Source of the DNA: Rahnella aceris
GTDB lineage: Bacteria > Pseudomonadota > Gammaproteobacteria > Enterobacterales > Enterobacteriaceae
Length of the DNA: 64,000 nucleotides
Assembly (NCBI RefSeq): GCF_011684115.1
Contig: NZ_JAADJV010000008.1
Location: 56,802 to 120,801, forward strand
Direction of reading: 5' to 3'
Shown here: positions 19,036 through 28,325 of the stretch, piece after piece
How the letters are laid out: each line of letters opens with the position of its first letter
How positions within the stretch are numbered: position 1 is the stretch's first letter
The notes under the pieces: generated by a model
What the model saw: only the letters and a program-made list of their open reading frames with translations
The model's database searches: none
Told to the model about the DNA's origin: nothing
Program-made: the position numbers and the translations under genes

Positions 19036-20250
19036 ATGACGGGACTTTCCGGCAAACATATTGTGCTCGGTATCAGCGGTGGTATCGCTGCCTATAAAGC
19101 ACCAGAACTGGTACGTCGCTTACGTGAAAGAGGCGCTGAAGTTCGCGTCGTCATGACAGAAGCGGCGAAATCTTTCGTGACTCCGCTGAGCCTGCAGGCT
19201 GTTTCTGGCTATCCGGTTTCTGACGACCTGCTTGATCCGGCGGCCGAAGCGGCAATGGGACATATCGAGTTAGGGAAATGGGCAGATTTAGTCATTATCG
19301 CGCCTGCCACAGCGGATTTGCTGGCTCGCATGAATGCTGGCATGGCAAATGATCTGTTGACGACGGTGTGTCTGGCGACAGCGGCACCGGTCGCGGTACT
19401 TCCTGCGATGAACCAGCAAATGTATCGTGCGGCCATCACGCAAGAAAACCTGCAAAGCCTGGCAGCACGGGGCACATTGTTGTGGGGGCCGGACAGCGGC
19501 AGTCAGGCCTGCGGCGATGTTGGCCCGGGACGTATGCTGGACCCGCTGGTGATTGTGGATATGGCCAATGCGCATTTCTCTTCGCGCAAGGATCTGGCGC
19601 ATCTGAATATTATGGTGACCGCAGGCCCCACCCGTGAGCCGCTGGATCCTGTCCGCTTCATCAGTAATCACAGTTCCGGCAAAATGGGTTTTGCCATTGC
19701 CAAAGCCGCCGCTGAACGTGGTGCCAAAGTAACGCTGATCGCCGGGCCGGTGACGCAACCGACGCCTGCCCGTGTTCATCGTATTGATGTGGAAAGTGCG
19801 CTGGAAATGGAGCAAGCCGTCCAGCTTTCGGCAACTTCTCAGCATATTTTTATTTCCTGCGCTGCCGTGGCGGATTATCGCGCAGAACGTATTGCTGATG
19901 AGAAGATCAAAAAGCAAGGCGATGAAATCACTGTAAAAATGATTAAAAACCCTGACATCGTCGCTGGCGTCGCGGCCATGACAGAAAACCGGCCTTACGT
20001 CGTGGGGTTTGCCGCTGAAACCCAGAATGTGGAAGAATACGCGCGGCAAAAAAGGATCCGTAAGAATCTGGATCTGATCTGCGCCAACGATGTTTCACTT
20101 GCCGGGCAAGGTTTCAACAGCGATTCCAATGCCTTGCATCTTTTTTGGCAGGACGGGGATAAAATCTTACCACTCAGCGATAAGTCCCTGCTTGGCCAAC
20201 GTTTATTAGAAGAGATTGTCAGCCGTTATGATGAAAAAAATCGACATTAA
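19036..20250 (+). CDS. coaBC: Bifunctional phosphopantothenoylcysteine decarboxylase/synthetase
   Basis: Two fused enzymes (404 aa). The N-terminal FMN-dependent CoaC domain has [18 protein letters not shown], the histidine of [19 protein letters not shown] and GSQACGD. The C-terminal CTP-dependent CoaB domain has [20 protein letters not shown] and the lysine of DEKIKK. Together they convert 4'-phosphopantothenate and cysteine to 4'-phosphopantetheine. Three consecutive ATGs occur (19030, 19033, 19036); the third is best spaced from GGA at 19025. It overlaps dut. Confidence 0.96.
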   Translation: MTGLSGKHIVLGISGGIAAYKAPELVRRLRERGAEVRVVMTEAAKSFVTPLSLQAVSGYPVSDDLLDPAAEAAMGHIELGKWADLVIIAPATADLLARMNAGMANDLLTTVCLATAAPVAVLPAMNQQMYRAAITQENLQSLAARGTLLWGPDSGSQACGDVGPGRMLDPLVIVDMANAHFSSRKDLAHLNIMVTAGPTREPLDPVRFISNHSSGKMGFAIAKAAAERGAKVTLIAGPVTQPTPARVHRIDVESALEMEQAVQLSATSQHIFISCAAVADYRAERIADEKIKKQGDEITVKMIKNPDIVAGVAAMTENRPYVVGFAAETQNVEEYARQKRIRKNLDLICANDVSLAGQGFNSDSNALHLFWQDGDKILPLSDKSLLGQRLLEEIVSRYDEKNRH

Positions 20251-20686
20251 AATTCTCGACCCGCGCATCGGTTCGACTTTCCCTTTACCGGCTTACGCGA
20301 CACCGGGGTCTGCGGGTCTGGATTTACGCGCCTGTCTGGATGCTTCTGTAGAACTGAAACCGGGCGAAACCACACTGCTGCCAACAGGTCTGGCTATCCA
20401 TATTGGTGATGCTAATCTGGCGGCGGTGATTTTGCCACGTTCCGGTCTGGGTCATAAACACGGCGTTGTACTGGGCAATCTGGTTGGCCTTATCGATTCA
20501 GATTATCAGGGCCAACTTATGGTGTCCGTCTGGAACCGTGGTCAGACAACATTTGTTATCGAACCGGGCGAGCGCATTGCTCAGATGGTGTTTGTGCCTG
20601 TCGTTCAGGCAGAATTCAATCTGGTGGAAGATTTTGACGCCAGTGAACGCGGCGAAGGGGGCTTTGGCCACTCAGGTCGCCAATAA
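20228..20686 (+). CDS. dut: dUTP diphosphatase (dUTPase)
   Basis: Trimeric dUTPase (152 aa) that hydrolyses dUTP to dUMP and pyrophosphate, preventing uracil in DNA. The five conserved motifs are visible: [30 protein letters not shown] and the C-terminal [10 protein letters not shown]. It starts inside the end of coaBC (23-base overlap); two adjacent ATGs (20228, 20231) are equally possible. Confidence 0.96.
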   Translation: MMKKIDIKILDPRIGSTFPLPAYATPGSAGLDLRACLDASVELKPGETTLLPTGLAIHIGDANLAAVILPRSGLGHKHGVVLGNLVGLIDSDYQGQLMVSVWNRGQTTFVIEPGERIAQMVFVPVVQAEFNLVEDFDASERGEGGFGHSGRQ

Positions 20687-20857
20687 GAACCTGTTCAGCA
20701 CCGCTGATTTTGACGCGATATTGAACAGATCCTTATCACTATCAGACCGTAACAACGCGAAGGGAACGAAATAAGCCGCAGGATCACAGCGATTCATGCG
20801 GCAGTTGTGCGGTTTCTCCATGATTTTAGCCGTTTTTTAGCAAGGGTCTATTCAGAC

Positions 20858-21454
20858 ATGGCAGAGAAAGAAACGACAAAAAGGAACAGGCGCGAAGAGA
20901 TTTTGCAGGCATTAGCGCAAATGCTTCAGTCCAGCGACGGCAGCCAGCGGATCACGACTGCAAAGCTCGCCGCCAGCGTGGGGGTTTCAGAAGCAGCTCT
21001 TTATCGTCATTTTCCCAGTAAAACGCGGATGTTTGACAGCTTAATTGAGTTTATCGAAGACAGTCTGATCACCCGTATCAATCTCATCCTGCAGGATGAA
21101 AAGGATACGCTAAACAGAATACGTCTGATTTTGCTGCTGATTTTAGGGTTTGCCGAGCGTAATCCGGGATTGACCCGTATTATGACCGGCCATGCCCTGA
21201 TGTTTGAACAGGACCGTTTGCAGGGCCGCATCAACCAACTTTTCGAGCGGATTGAAGCGCAACTGCGTCAGGTACTGCGGGAAAAGAAAATGCGTGAAGG
21301 CAGCGGATTCATCAGCGATGAAACTCTACTCGCCAGCCAGTTACTGGCATTTTGCGAAGGGATGCTGTCACGTTTTGTACGCTCTGAATTCAAGTACAAA
21401 CCGACTCAGGACTTCGATACCCGCTGGCCACTTATCTCTGCTCAGCTGCAATAA
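20858..21454 (+). CDS. slmA: Nucleoid occlusion factor SlmA
   Basis: TetR-fold DNA-binding protein (198 aa) that, bound to its chromosomal sites, stops FtsZ rings forming over the nucleoid. The N-terminal helix-turn-helix reads [19 protein letters not shown]; the rest is nearly identical to E. coli SlmA ([29 protein letters not shown] region). An in-frame start 51 bases upstream is rejected because [14 protein letters not shown] matches the family start. It ends at a bidirectional terminator shared with the converging membrane cassette. Confidence 0.96.
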   Translation: MAEKETTKRNRREEILQALAQMLQSSDGSQRITTAKLAASVGVSEAALYRHFPSKTRMFDSLIEFIEDSLITRINLILQDEKDTLNRIRLILLLILGFAERNPGLTRIMTGHALMFEQDRLQGRINQLFERIEAQLRQVLREKKMREGSGFISDETLLASQLLAFCEGMLSRFVRSEFKYKPTQDFDTRWPLISAQLQ

Positions 21455-21479
21455 ACGCGCAGGGACAAACGTCAAATCT

Positions 21480-21504
21480 AAAAAGGGCCGAAAGGCCCTT
21501 TTTT
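21480..21504. terminator. Bidirectional terminator slmA / GDYXXLXY gene
   Basis: AAAAGGGCC and GGCCCTTTT form a 9-bp stem with a GAAA tetraloop, with A and T runs on both sides. Confidence 0.9.
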
Positions 21505-21508
21505 CATA

Positions 21509-22045
21509 TTATGGCTGAATCATTTTCCCATTTTCATCCAGCATCGCGGTCAGTAACGCTGTGCCGTCATCACCTACCCGAAATGCACCATAACGTGCAC
21601 GGGCGAAACGTTCACCTTGTCCTTCCTGGAAAAAATACGCATTAGTTCCCACCATCAGCGTTCCGGCATTCATATGATAGTTAACCCGTAATTCATTGGG
21701 CTTCAGCAGGTCACCACTATCAAACCGCGCCTGAGTGACCTGCCGGTGTTCATTAACTGCCACAATAATTTTGCCACTAACAGGAAAACAAGGCGCCTGT
21801 GGAAGAGAATTACAACCCTGACGTTGCTGGTATAACTCCTCTTGCAAAGATCGCGTGATGGCATAATTGAGAGCCATGTAATCCCCCTGCATCAAAGAAC
21901 GCGGATCAACCGGCGCAAGCTGCAATATCATTACCGCACCCTGTTTAAGCACCTGCTCTTTTTGCCAGATACCCGCATTCACTGCGATCAGTGCCAGCAG
22001 TATCACTACTCCTGACAGCCATTTCCTCAGATTACGGGTTTGCAT
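21509..22045 (-). CDS. GDYXXLXY-domain membrane-anchored protein
   Basis: Protein of 178 aa with one N-terminal membrane segment (residues ~11-25) and an extracytoplasmic domain. The defining motif GDYMALNY is at residues 54-61, following LAPVDPRSLMQ. Two cysteines (CNSLPQAPC) could form a small disulfide loop. Members of this family are typically encoded next to DUF2157/DUF4401 proteins, as here; the two genes overlap by 14 bases. No biochemical role is established to my knowledge. In E. coli K-12 nothing comparable lies between slmA and pyrE. Confidence 0.85.
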   Translation of the reverse strand: MQTRNLRKWLSGVVILLALIAVNAGIWQKEQVLKQGAVMILQLAPVDPRSLMQGDYMALNYAITRSLQEELYQQRQGCNSLPQAPCFPVSGKIIVAVNEHRQVTQARFDSGDLLKPNELRVNYHMNAGTLMVGTNAYFFQEGQGERFARARYGAFRVGDDGTALLTAMLDENGKMIQP

Positions 22046-24239
22046 AAGCTTCCTCCTTACGCACGGGGATCAGTTTTTTGGCTGCAAAGGCCAGCGCCAG
22101 CAACACCACGCCTGTGACAAACATCAGAAGGGATTTCTGCAATAAGCTGACGCCGAGGAAGTAATACCAGTCGATAACATACAGCGCGAGGAAACAGCCG
22201 CTCGCGGCTAAAACCCCCTGATTTCCCTGATAACGCGCCATCAGTAATAGCCACAGCCCCAGGCCAATTCCCGGCGCATAAAAGGCTGCGACGCCACACA
22301 CAACCGCCGCCACCAGATACAGCATTGCTGATGGCGTCTTTTTCACCACAGTCTGATACAAACACACCAGTACTAAACCTGCGGCAATGCCTGCGCCAGT
22401 TCCTCCCGAAAGAGGAAAATACCCCGCTGGCCGCCAGAAAACATCGAAGAGAAGCGAGGTGTTAATGGCGGAAAAACACTGCAATATCAGGCCGGAAGGA
22501 ATACCCCAGAGGAGGGGGAAAACAGCCTCAGCCCATGATGTGGCTTTTAAGTTAATTTGTTCTCTGATAATCCACAGCCAGAAAATCACAATGACAGTAA
22601 CCAGCGCGGAAACCGCCCAAAAACGGGTGACCGGCGGTAAATACATCCCTGTCAGCAAATTGCCGGAAAGGATCAGCAAAAATGTCAGCGCCGTTATCGC
22701 CATAAAGCGGAAAGTACGATCGCGCATTGCCAGCGCCATCAACGTAAGCACCGGTAATGAACAGAGCGAGCCCACCAGGAAGGACATTTCCCAGTCGGGT
22801 TCAAAGAGAAGATAGAAACCAAAACAGAGGCCGCAGGTCGCGGCTATCGCCCATGCCAGCCCGATATGATGCTTACTCACGCCCTGCATGCGCAAAAGCC
22901 CACCCGCGACAATTGCAAGGAGCAGAGAAGGGATAATCACCGTGGCTGCATTGGGGTCATTGAGCAGGTCGACAACATACAGCACCAGAATCAGCAGAAA
23001 TAAAATAATCATCGCGGCGACCCAGCCACCGATACCCAGTGTCAGTCGCAGGTACCAGGGAAGATGAGAGGAGTGATCGTATTGCTGAATCTCTTCAATT
23101 TGCACCTGACTAAGCAAATCATTTCGGCGTAGTTGTTCCGTCAGCACTGCCATTTCCGTGGAAGAAACCTCGACCGGCTGGCTCTCATAGAGTTTACGCC
23201 GCCAGTAGAGCATCAGGGCGCCACATCCCGCCAGCCATAAAGCCATCAGGCAGCCCAGCATAAACAGGCCGCCAATATCGTAAGAACTGTCGAACATCTG
23301 CACGATCAGCACACATCCCACTGCCGCTGCGCTGGCGGTTCCCAGAGTCAGCATGCAGAGATCAGGATAGCGATAACGATAAAAGAAGTAACTCACCACT
23401 AAGACTGCCAGCCATAAAGCGGTGACGAAGGGGTGAGGGGTATCGTATCCCCAACCGGATATATTTTCGGCAACAATGCAAGTCAGCACTAATAGCAGGA
23501 AGCCAGCCATCACCCGGGAAAACCAGCGGCTGGCAAGCCAGGCGTGGGGATTGTGCTTAATGACCCGTATGGCCAGAACTTCGCGAATAATCAGGCACAA
23601 CGTCTGCGCAATCAGATAGCTGTAGAGCGCAGTTGTGGGGAAATAGTCGAGACCGTCGAATACGGCGCTGTCCATCAGGGACATAGACACCGTGGCGTAA
23701 TAGAGCTGAAACGTCAGATTGGCAAGTAACCAGGAGCAGAACCACAGACTGTTCTGTCGGGCGATTAAGGCTAAAGGCAGGAAAACAAACAGCCAGGCCC
23801 TGAACAGCTCCCAGCTGTCGGCCCCCGTCTGATAAATCTGGCCATAAAGGGCAAACAGAGCACCAAAGCCGAGACCCGCAGCCAGCAAGGCACTGCGTGC
23901 AATCCCGTCATACCAGCGCCACCAGACGACGACGGCAAGCGCAACGATCAGTAACTCGGCCAGCGCAAATTTTGCCATCTTTGGCATATCAGCCCAGTTC
24001 CAGGCTACAAAGAATACGGCACCGGCCACCAGTGATAACAGACCCAGCAGGGAGAGTAAGGGAACCAGAAATTTCTGCCATTCGGGATAACCCGGCCGGA
24101 CGCCACAAAAGTCATAAATACGCTGACATGCGGCCGGCGTCAGGCTACCGCTTTTGACCAGACGCTCCGTCTGGCGACAGAGAAACTCTGCCGCCCGCGA
24201 AGGCATCCATTCTTTGCTGCCGGCTTCATTTTGTGTCAT
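22032..24239 (-). CDS. DUF2157/DUF4401 polytopic membrane protein
   Basis: Large integral membrane protein (735 aa). A soluble N-terminal ~55 residues (FLCRQTERLVKSGSLTPAACQRIYDFCG) of DUF2157 type lead into the first helices. A cytoplasmic linker (around residues 350-390, KLYESQPVEVSSTEM...LLSQVQIEEIQQ) separates two multi-helix halves, the second of DUF4401 type. I estimate some 18-20 membrane segments. It starts 31 bases after pyrE on the same strand, so it may be read through from rph-pyrE, and overlaps the GDYXXLXY gene. Substrate and function unknown; the pair could be a transporter or sensor with an extracytoplasmic partner. Confidence 0.85.
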   Translation of the reverse strand: MTQNEAGSKEWMPSRAAEFLCRQTERLVKSGSLTPAACQRIYDFCGVRPGYPEWQKFLVPLLSLLGLLSLVAGAVFFVAWNWADMPKMAKFALAELLIVALAVVVWWRWYDGIARSALLAAGLGFGALFALYGQIYQTGADSWELFRAWLFVFLPLALIARQNSLWFCSWLLANLTFQLYYATVSMSLMDSAVFDGLDYFPTTALYSYLIAQTLCLIIREVLAIRVIKHNPHAWLASRWFSRVMAGFLLLVLTCIVAENISGWGYDTPHPFVTALWLAVLVVSYFFYRYRYPDLCMLTLGTASAAAVGCVLIVQMFDSSYDIGGLFMLGCLMALWLAGCGALMLYWRRKLYESQPVEVSSTEMAVLTEQLRRNDLLSQVQIEEIQQYDHSSHLPWYLRLTLGIGGWVAAMIILFLLILVLYVVDLLNDPNAATVIIPSLLLAIVAGGLLRMQGVSKHHIGLAWAIAATCGLCFGFYLLFEPDWEMSFLVGSLCSLPVLTLMALAMRDRTFRFMAITALTFLLILSGNLLTGMYLPPVTRFWAVSALVTVIVIFWLWIIREQINLKATSWAEAVFPLLWGIPSGLILQCFSAINTSLLFDVFWRPAGYFPLSGGTGAGIAAGLVLVCLYQTVVKKTPSAMLYLVAAVVCGVAAFYAPGIGLGLWLLLMARYQGNQGVLAASGCFLALYVIDWYYFLGVSLLQKSLLMFVTGVVLLALAFAAKKLIPVRKEEAYANP

Positions 24240-24270
24240 GACATCCCTGCCTTTGAGGTTTTACCCGATA

Positions 24271-24912
24271 TTAAACACCATACTCCTGCCGGTAAGCCCG
24301 CACAGCAGCCAGATGGTCAGCCATTTCCGCCTTTTCTTCCAGATACTCAATCAGGTCGGCCAGCGTAATAATTGAAATCACTTTGCAATGATAGTCGCGC
24401 TCAACCTCCTGAATAGCGGAGATATCTGCGCGTCCACGTTCCTGACGGTCCAGAGAAATCAATACGCCAGCCAGAGTGGCTTTGTTCGCGTTGATGATTT
24501 CCATCGATTCACGGATGGCAGTACCGGCGGTGATCACATCATCGACCAGCATGACACGCCCCTGCAAAGGGCTGCCGACCAGCAAGCCGCCTTCACCATG
24601 GTCTTTGGCTTCTTTGCGGTTAAAGCAGTATGGCACATCGCGCTCATGATGCTCAGCCAGTGCAACCGCGGTGGTCGTCGCGATTGGAATACCTTTGTAA
24701 GCCGGGCCAAACACTAAATCGAAATCAATTTTGGAATCCACCAATGCTTCGGCATAAAAACGTCCCAGTAACGCCAGATCACGGCCAGTATTAAATAGAC
24801 CAGCATTGAAGAAGTAAGGGCTGATGCGCCCGGACTTCAGGGTAAATTCACCGAATTTCAAAACCTGTTTGTTCAGTGCGAACTCAATAAACTGGCGCTG
24901 ATAGGCTTTCAT
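24271..24912 (-). CDS. pyrE: Orotate phosphoribosyltransferase
   Basis: Enzyme of 213 aa that joins orotate and PRPP to OMP in de novo UMP synthesis. The PRPP-binding motif is [13 protein letters not shown], and [18 protein letters not shown] precedes it. It lies downstream of rph with a UTP-sensing attenuator in the gap, the same arrangement as in E. coli. Confidence 0.97.
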   Translation of the reverse strand: MKAYQRQFIEFALNKQVLKFGEFTLKSGRISPYFFNAGLFNTGRDLALLGRFYAEALVDSKIDFDLVFGPAYKGIPIATTTAVALAEHHERDVPYCFNRKEAKDHGEGGLLVGSPLQGRVMLVDDVITAGTAIRESMEIINANKATLAGVLISLDRQERGRADISAIQEVERDYHCKVISIITLADLIEYLEEKAEMADHLAAVRAYRQEYGV

Positions 24913-24961
24913 TGATGGTCTCCTCTATAACGTCTTATTTCTTATTGTCAGCCCGCAGGCC

Positions 24962-24989
24962 ATAAAAAAGGCGACTTCTCAGTCGCCTT
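24962..24989 (-). terminator. pyrE attenuator
   Basis: On the minus strand AAGGCGACT/AGTCGCCTT forms a 9-bp hairpin followed by TTTTTT. A second T-run (TTTTTT) lies between the rph stop and the hairpin, as needed for UTP-sensitive pausing. The rph stop codon is 7 bases before the hairpin, so a ribosome finishing rph can block it. Confidence 0.9.
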
Positions 24990-24995
24990 AAAAAA

Positions 24996-25712
24996 TTATT
25001 CCGCCAGCGCCGCTTTCTGCGCCTGGAAGATAGTGTCGATGCCCCCTCTGGCGAGAGCAAGTAAACCGAGTAACTCTTCGTGGCTGAATGGCTCACCTTC
25101 TGCGGTGCCCTGCACCTCAATCATGCGGCCATCTTCCATCATCACCACGTTCATGTCGGTTTCTGCCGCTGAGTCTTCGACATACTCGAGATCACACAGC
25201 GCTTCGCCTTTCACGATGCCTACGGAAACCGCTGCAACCATGCCTTTCATCGGATTAGCTTTCAGTTTACCTGCAGCTACCAGCGCATTCAGTGCATCCG
25301 CCAGAGCAACGCAAGCACCAGAAATGGACGCAGTGCGCGTGCCGCCGTCCGCCTGCAACACATCACAGTCGAGCGTAATGGTGAATTCACCCAGCTTTTT
25401 CAGATCCACCGCAGCACGCAGGGAACGGGCAATCAGACGCTGAATTTCCAGAGTACGACCGCCTTGCTTGCCTTTTGCGGCTTCACGCGCATTACGCGTA
25501 TGGGTAGAACGCGGCAACATGCCGTACTCTGCGGTTATCCAACCTTGTCCCTGACCTTTCAGAAAACGCGGAACACCTTCCTCCACCGTCGCGGTACATA
25601 GCACTTTAGTATCACCAAACTCCACCAGCACGGAACCTTCAGCGTGTTTAGTGTAATGGCGGGTCAGTGTTACGGGGCGCACTTGTTGTGCATTTCGGCC
25701 TGCTGGACGCAT
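24996..25712 (-). CDS. rph: Ribonuclease PH
   Basis: Phosphorolytic 3'-5' exoribonuclease (238 aa) that trims tRNA 3' ends. The conserved blocks [33 protein letters not shown] and [16 protein letters not shown] are present. Unlike E. coli K-12, where a frameshift truncates rph and lowers pyrE expression, this copy is full length. It doubles as the translated leader for the pyrE attenuator. Confidence 0.96.
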   Translation of the reverse strand: MRPAGRNAQQVRPVTLTRHYTKHAEGSVLVEFGDTKVLCTATVEEGVPRFLKGQGQGWITAEYGMLPRSTHTRNAREAAKGKQGGRTLEIQRLIARSLRAAVDLKKLGEFTITLDCDVLQADGGTRTASISGACVALADALNALVAAGKLKANPMKGMVAAVSVGIVKGEALCDLEYVEDSAAETDMNVVMMEDGRMIEVQGTAEGEPFSHEELLGLLALARGGIDTIFQAQKAALAE

Positions 25713-25752
25713 GGATACTTCTCCGGGTCACGAATCATGTTTGGCTGCGCAT

Positions 25753-25878
25753 TATACCCAAAAACATTCAGGTTGCATCAAGGCGGCAAGTGAATGAACT
25801 CCGCGAGCTTACTCACGTAAGCGACCGGAATGAGTAAACGACGCCAACGCAGAGGCAGCCTGAAGGGTGACGGGGATA
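25753..25878. repeat. ERIC-like (IRU) element
   Basis: About 126 bp. The core GAGCTTACTCACGTAAGCGA recalls the ERIC central GAGCTTACATAAGTAAGTGA. CGCCAACGCAGAGGCAGCC and TGAAGGGTGACGGGGATA match the ERIC right end, while TATACCC and TTCAGGTTGC at the left mirror it. The copy is diverged. It lies between rph and yicC upstream of the yicC promoter. Confidence 0.8.
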
Positions 25879-25922
25879 CGGACTTCAGGAGGTTATACCT
25901 ATCATGACTGGCATGGCACGGC

Positions 25923-25928
25923 TATAAT
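25923..25928 (+). promoter_or_regulatory. -10 element of the yicC promoter
   Basis: A perfect TATAAT lies 33 bases before the yicC start. No convincing -35 hexamer is at the ideal distance. Confidence 0.5.
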
Positions 25929-25960
25929 CGCTGCATCTTTACATTAACAGGTACGCATAC

Positions 25961-26824
25961 ATGATCAGAAGTATGACCGCTTATGCCCGACGCGAAATTA
26001 AGGGTGACTGGGGCAGCGCAGCGTGGGAACTCCGCTCGGTAAACCAACGTTATCTCGAAACCTACATCCGTCTGCCCGAGCAATTCCGCAGCCTGGAGCC
26101 GGTTGTCCGTGAGCGCATTCGCGCCCGGCTTACCCGCGGTAAAGTCGAATGTAATCTGCGTTTTGATCTCGATCCGGGCGCACAAAGCACGTTGCAGCTC
26201 AATGAAAAACTGGCGAAACAGCTGGTTGAAGCCGCGCAATGGGTGAAAATGCAAAGTGATGAAGGCGAAATTAATCCGCTGGAAGTCCTGCGCTGGCCGG
26301 GCGTGATGCTGGCTGAAGAACAGGATCTGGATGCCATCAGCACCGAGTTGCTGCTGGCGCTGGAAACAGCACTGGACGATTTTATCAGCGCACGCGAAAG
26401 CGAAGGTGCCGCACTGAAAACGATGATCGAACAGCGTCTCGACGGTGTGAGTGCAGAAGTGGTAAAAGTCCGCGCCCAGATGCCAAATATTCTGCAATGG
26501 CAGCGCGAGCGCCTGGTCAGCAAACTGGAAGATGCGCAGGTTCAGCTGGAAAATACCCGTCTGGAGCAGGAACTGGTTCTAATGGCGCAGCGTGTCGATG
26601 TAGCTGAAGAGCTGGACCGACTTGAAGCGCACGTCAAAGAAACACATAAAATCATGAAGAAAGAAGAAGCCGTGGGCCGTCGTCTTGATTTTATGATGCA
26701 GGAATTTAACCGCGAATCGAACACACTGGCATCTAAATCTATCAATGCTGATGTCACGACGTCAGCCATCGAGTTGAAAGTGTTGATCGAACAAATGCGC
26801 GAGCAGATCCAGAACATCGAGTAA
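25961..26824 (+). CDS. yicC: YicC family endoribonuclease
   Basis: Protein of 287 aa, the same length as E. coli YicC. It starts MIRSMTAYARREIKGDWGSA, has the N-terminal YicC domain (SVNQRYLETYIRLPEQFR) and the C-terminal DUF1732 region (EEAVGRRLDFMMQEFNRE...TLASKS). The family has been reported to be endoribonucleases linked to sRNA turnover. It is divergent from rph, separated by an ERIC-like element, and converges on the fabF-like gene. Confidence 0.95.
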   Translation: MIRSMTAYARREIKGDWGSAAWELRSVNQRYLETYIRLPEQFRSLEPVVRERIRARLTRGKVECNLRFDLDPGAQSTLQLNEKLAKQLVEAAQWVKMQSDEGEINPLEVLRWPGVMLAEEQDLDAISTELLLALETALDDFISARESEGAALKTMIEQRLDGVSAEVVKVRAQMPNILQWQRERLVSKLEDAQVQLENTRLEQELVLMAQRVDVAEELDRLEAHVKETHKIMKKEEAVGRRLDFMMQEFNRESNTLASKSINADVTTSAIELKVLIEQMREQIQNIE

Positions 26825-26845
26825 ATCCTCTCTCCCCCGCATAAT

Positions 26846-26884
26846 AAAAAACGCCTCCGGTCATAAAACCCGAGGCGTTTTTTT
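26846..26884. terminator. Bidirectional terminator yicC / fabF-like
   Basis: ACGCCTC and GAGGCGT form the stem, flanked by AAAAA and TTTTTTT, serving both converging genes. Confidence 0.85.
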
Positions 26885-26905
26885 ATGCGTCAGCGAAGAA
26901 AGAAA

Positions 26906-28180
26906 TTAGTCTTCCCAGCGTTTCAACAATACACAGGCATTAACGCCACCGAAGCCGAAACCGTTTGATAAGGCATAGGTGATGTCATGTTTCTGCGCAG
27001 TATTACCGACGATGTTCAGACCGGCAGCCGCTTCGTCTTTGTTTTCCAGATTCAGCGTCGGAGGAACGATTTGGTCACGTACGGCAAGAATGGTGAAGAT
27101 CGTCTCCAGCCCGCCAGCCGCACCCAGCAAGTGTCCGGTCGCAGATTTGGTAGACGTAACAGCCAGTTTGCCGTCAGTGCCAAACAGGGTTTTAATCGCA
27201 TTGATTTCACCCAGATCACCCACCGGCGTAGACGTAGCGTGAGCATTCAGATGTTGCACGTCTGATGGCTGAATACCCGCCTGACGCAGGGCGATTTTCA
27301 TCGCGCGGCCCGCACCGTTGCCATCTTCCGCACCGGACGTCATGTGGTAGGCGTCACCGCTGGTGCCGTAACCGACAATCTCAGCCAGAATTTTGGCGCC
27401 ACGTGCCTTCGCATGTTCCAGCTCTTCGATCACCAACATGCCTGCGCCTTCGCCCATGATGAAACCATCACGCGCGCTGTCAAACGGACGGGAGGCTTTT
27501 TCCGGATGATCTTCATGACCGGTAGACATGGCCTTCGCTGCAGCAAAACCGCCCAGGCTCACGGTATCAATCGCCGCTTCTGCGCCGCCACAAAGCGCAA
27601 CATCGGCTTCGTCATTGCGAATCAAACGCACTGCATCACCAATCGCCTGAACACCTGCCGCGCAAGCCGTTACCGGTGCGCCAATCGGGCCTTTGAACTG
27701 ATGTTTAATCGAAACCTGGCCAGACGCCAGATTCACCAGGAATGAAGGTATAGTGAAAGGCGACAAACGCTTAGCGCCACGGCTGTCATTGGTGCGCACG
27801 GCATGGGCAATAGCAGGGAAGCCGCCGATACCAGAACCGATGATTGTTGCGGTACGTTCCTGCTGTTCCTGCGTTTCTGCTTTCCAGCCGGCATCAGCAA
27901 TAGCCATATCCGCAGCAGCCATCGCAAACAGAATGAAACGGTCCATTTTTTTCTGGTCTTTCGGTACCACGAACATATCCGGATCGAATCCTGACTCAGG
28001 GTCCTGTTCTTTAGTTTGTACCTGACCACCAATTTTCACAGTCAACGTTTCAACAATCTCTTCCGGCAAAACTCGGATACCAGACTGACCGGCCAGCAGA
28101 CGCTTCCAGATAGTTTCGATATCACAGCCCAGAGGACTCACAGCCCCCATGCCGGTAATAACCACTCGACGATGAGTCAT
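26906..28180 (-). CDS. FabF-like beta-ketoacyl-ACP synthase II
   Basis: Condensing enzyme (424 aa) of the KAS I/II family. The catalytic triad is complete: Cys173 in VTACAAGVQAIGDA, His314 in LNAHATSTPVGD and His350 in SATGHLLGAAGG. It should elongate acyl-ACP with malonyl-ACP. It is not in the fab cluster beside acpP, so it is probably a second copy; substrate preference cannot be read. It is preceded by a TetR-type regulator on the same strand and by an 18-bp palindrome covering its likely promoter, which suggests specific repression. E. coli K-12 has no such gene near yicC. Confidence 0.88.
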   Translation of the reverse strand: MTHRRVVITGMGAVSPLGCDIETIWKRLLAGQSGIRVLPEEIVETLTVKIGGQVQTKEQDPESGFDPDMFVVPKDQKKMDRFILFAMAAADMAIADAGWKAETQEQQERTATIIGSGIGGFPAIAHAVRTNDSRGAKRLSPFTIPSFLVNLASGQVSIKHQFKGPIGAPVTACAAGVQAIGDAVRLIRNDEADVALCGGAEAAIDTVSLGGFAAAKAMSTGHEDHPEKASRPFDSARDGFIMGEGAGMLVIEELEHAKARGAKILAEIVGYGTSGDAYHMTSGAEDGNGAGRAMKIALRQAGIQPSDVQHLNAHATSTPVGDLGEINAIKTLFGTDGKLAVTSTKSATGHLLGAAGGLETIFTILAVRDQIVPPTLNLENKDEAAAGLNIVGNTAQKHDITYALSNGFGFGGVNACVLLKRWED

Positions 28181-28239
28181 AAAACATTCCTCTCTGTCTG
28201 TATAAGACGTAAGTTTCTGCAGGCGATTACATGAACCGG

Positions 28240-28263
28240 CCAGAAACGGGTTTCTGGATAATA
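28240..28263 (-). promoter_or_regulatory. Perfect palindrome overlapping probable fabF-like promoter
   Basis: CCAGAAACGGGTTTCTGG (28240-28257) has two perfect 8-base arms around GG. Directly upstream on the minus strand is TATTAT (28263-28258), a good -10. A dimeric repressor bound here would cover the transcription start. No T-run follows, so it is not a terminator. Confidence 0.6.
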
Positions 28264-28325
28264 AAGCCTGACAGTATGTGACGAATTACGTTTTTGTAAA
28301 CCCGTAACCCAAAATTTTATTGTGC

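Noticed and set aside
19288..20049. 253-codon open frame antisense to coaBC
   Set aside because: It lies wholly opposite a strongly conserved enzyme and its residues follow the complementary codon pattern; no domain recognised.
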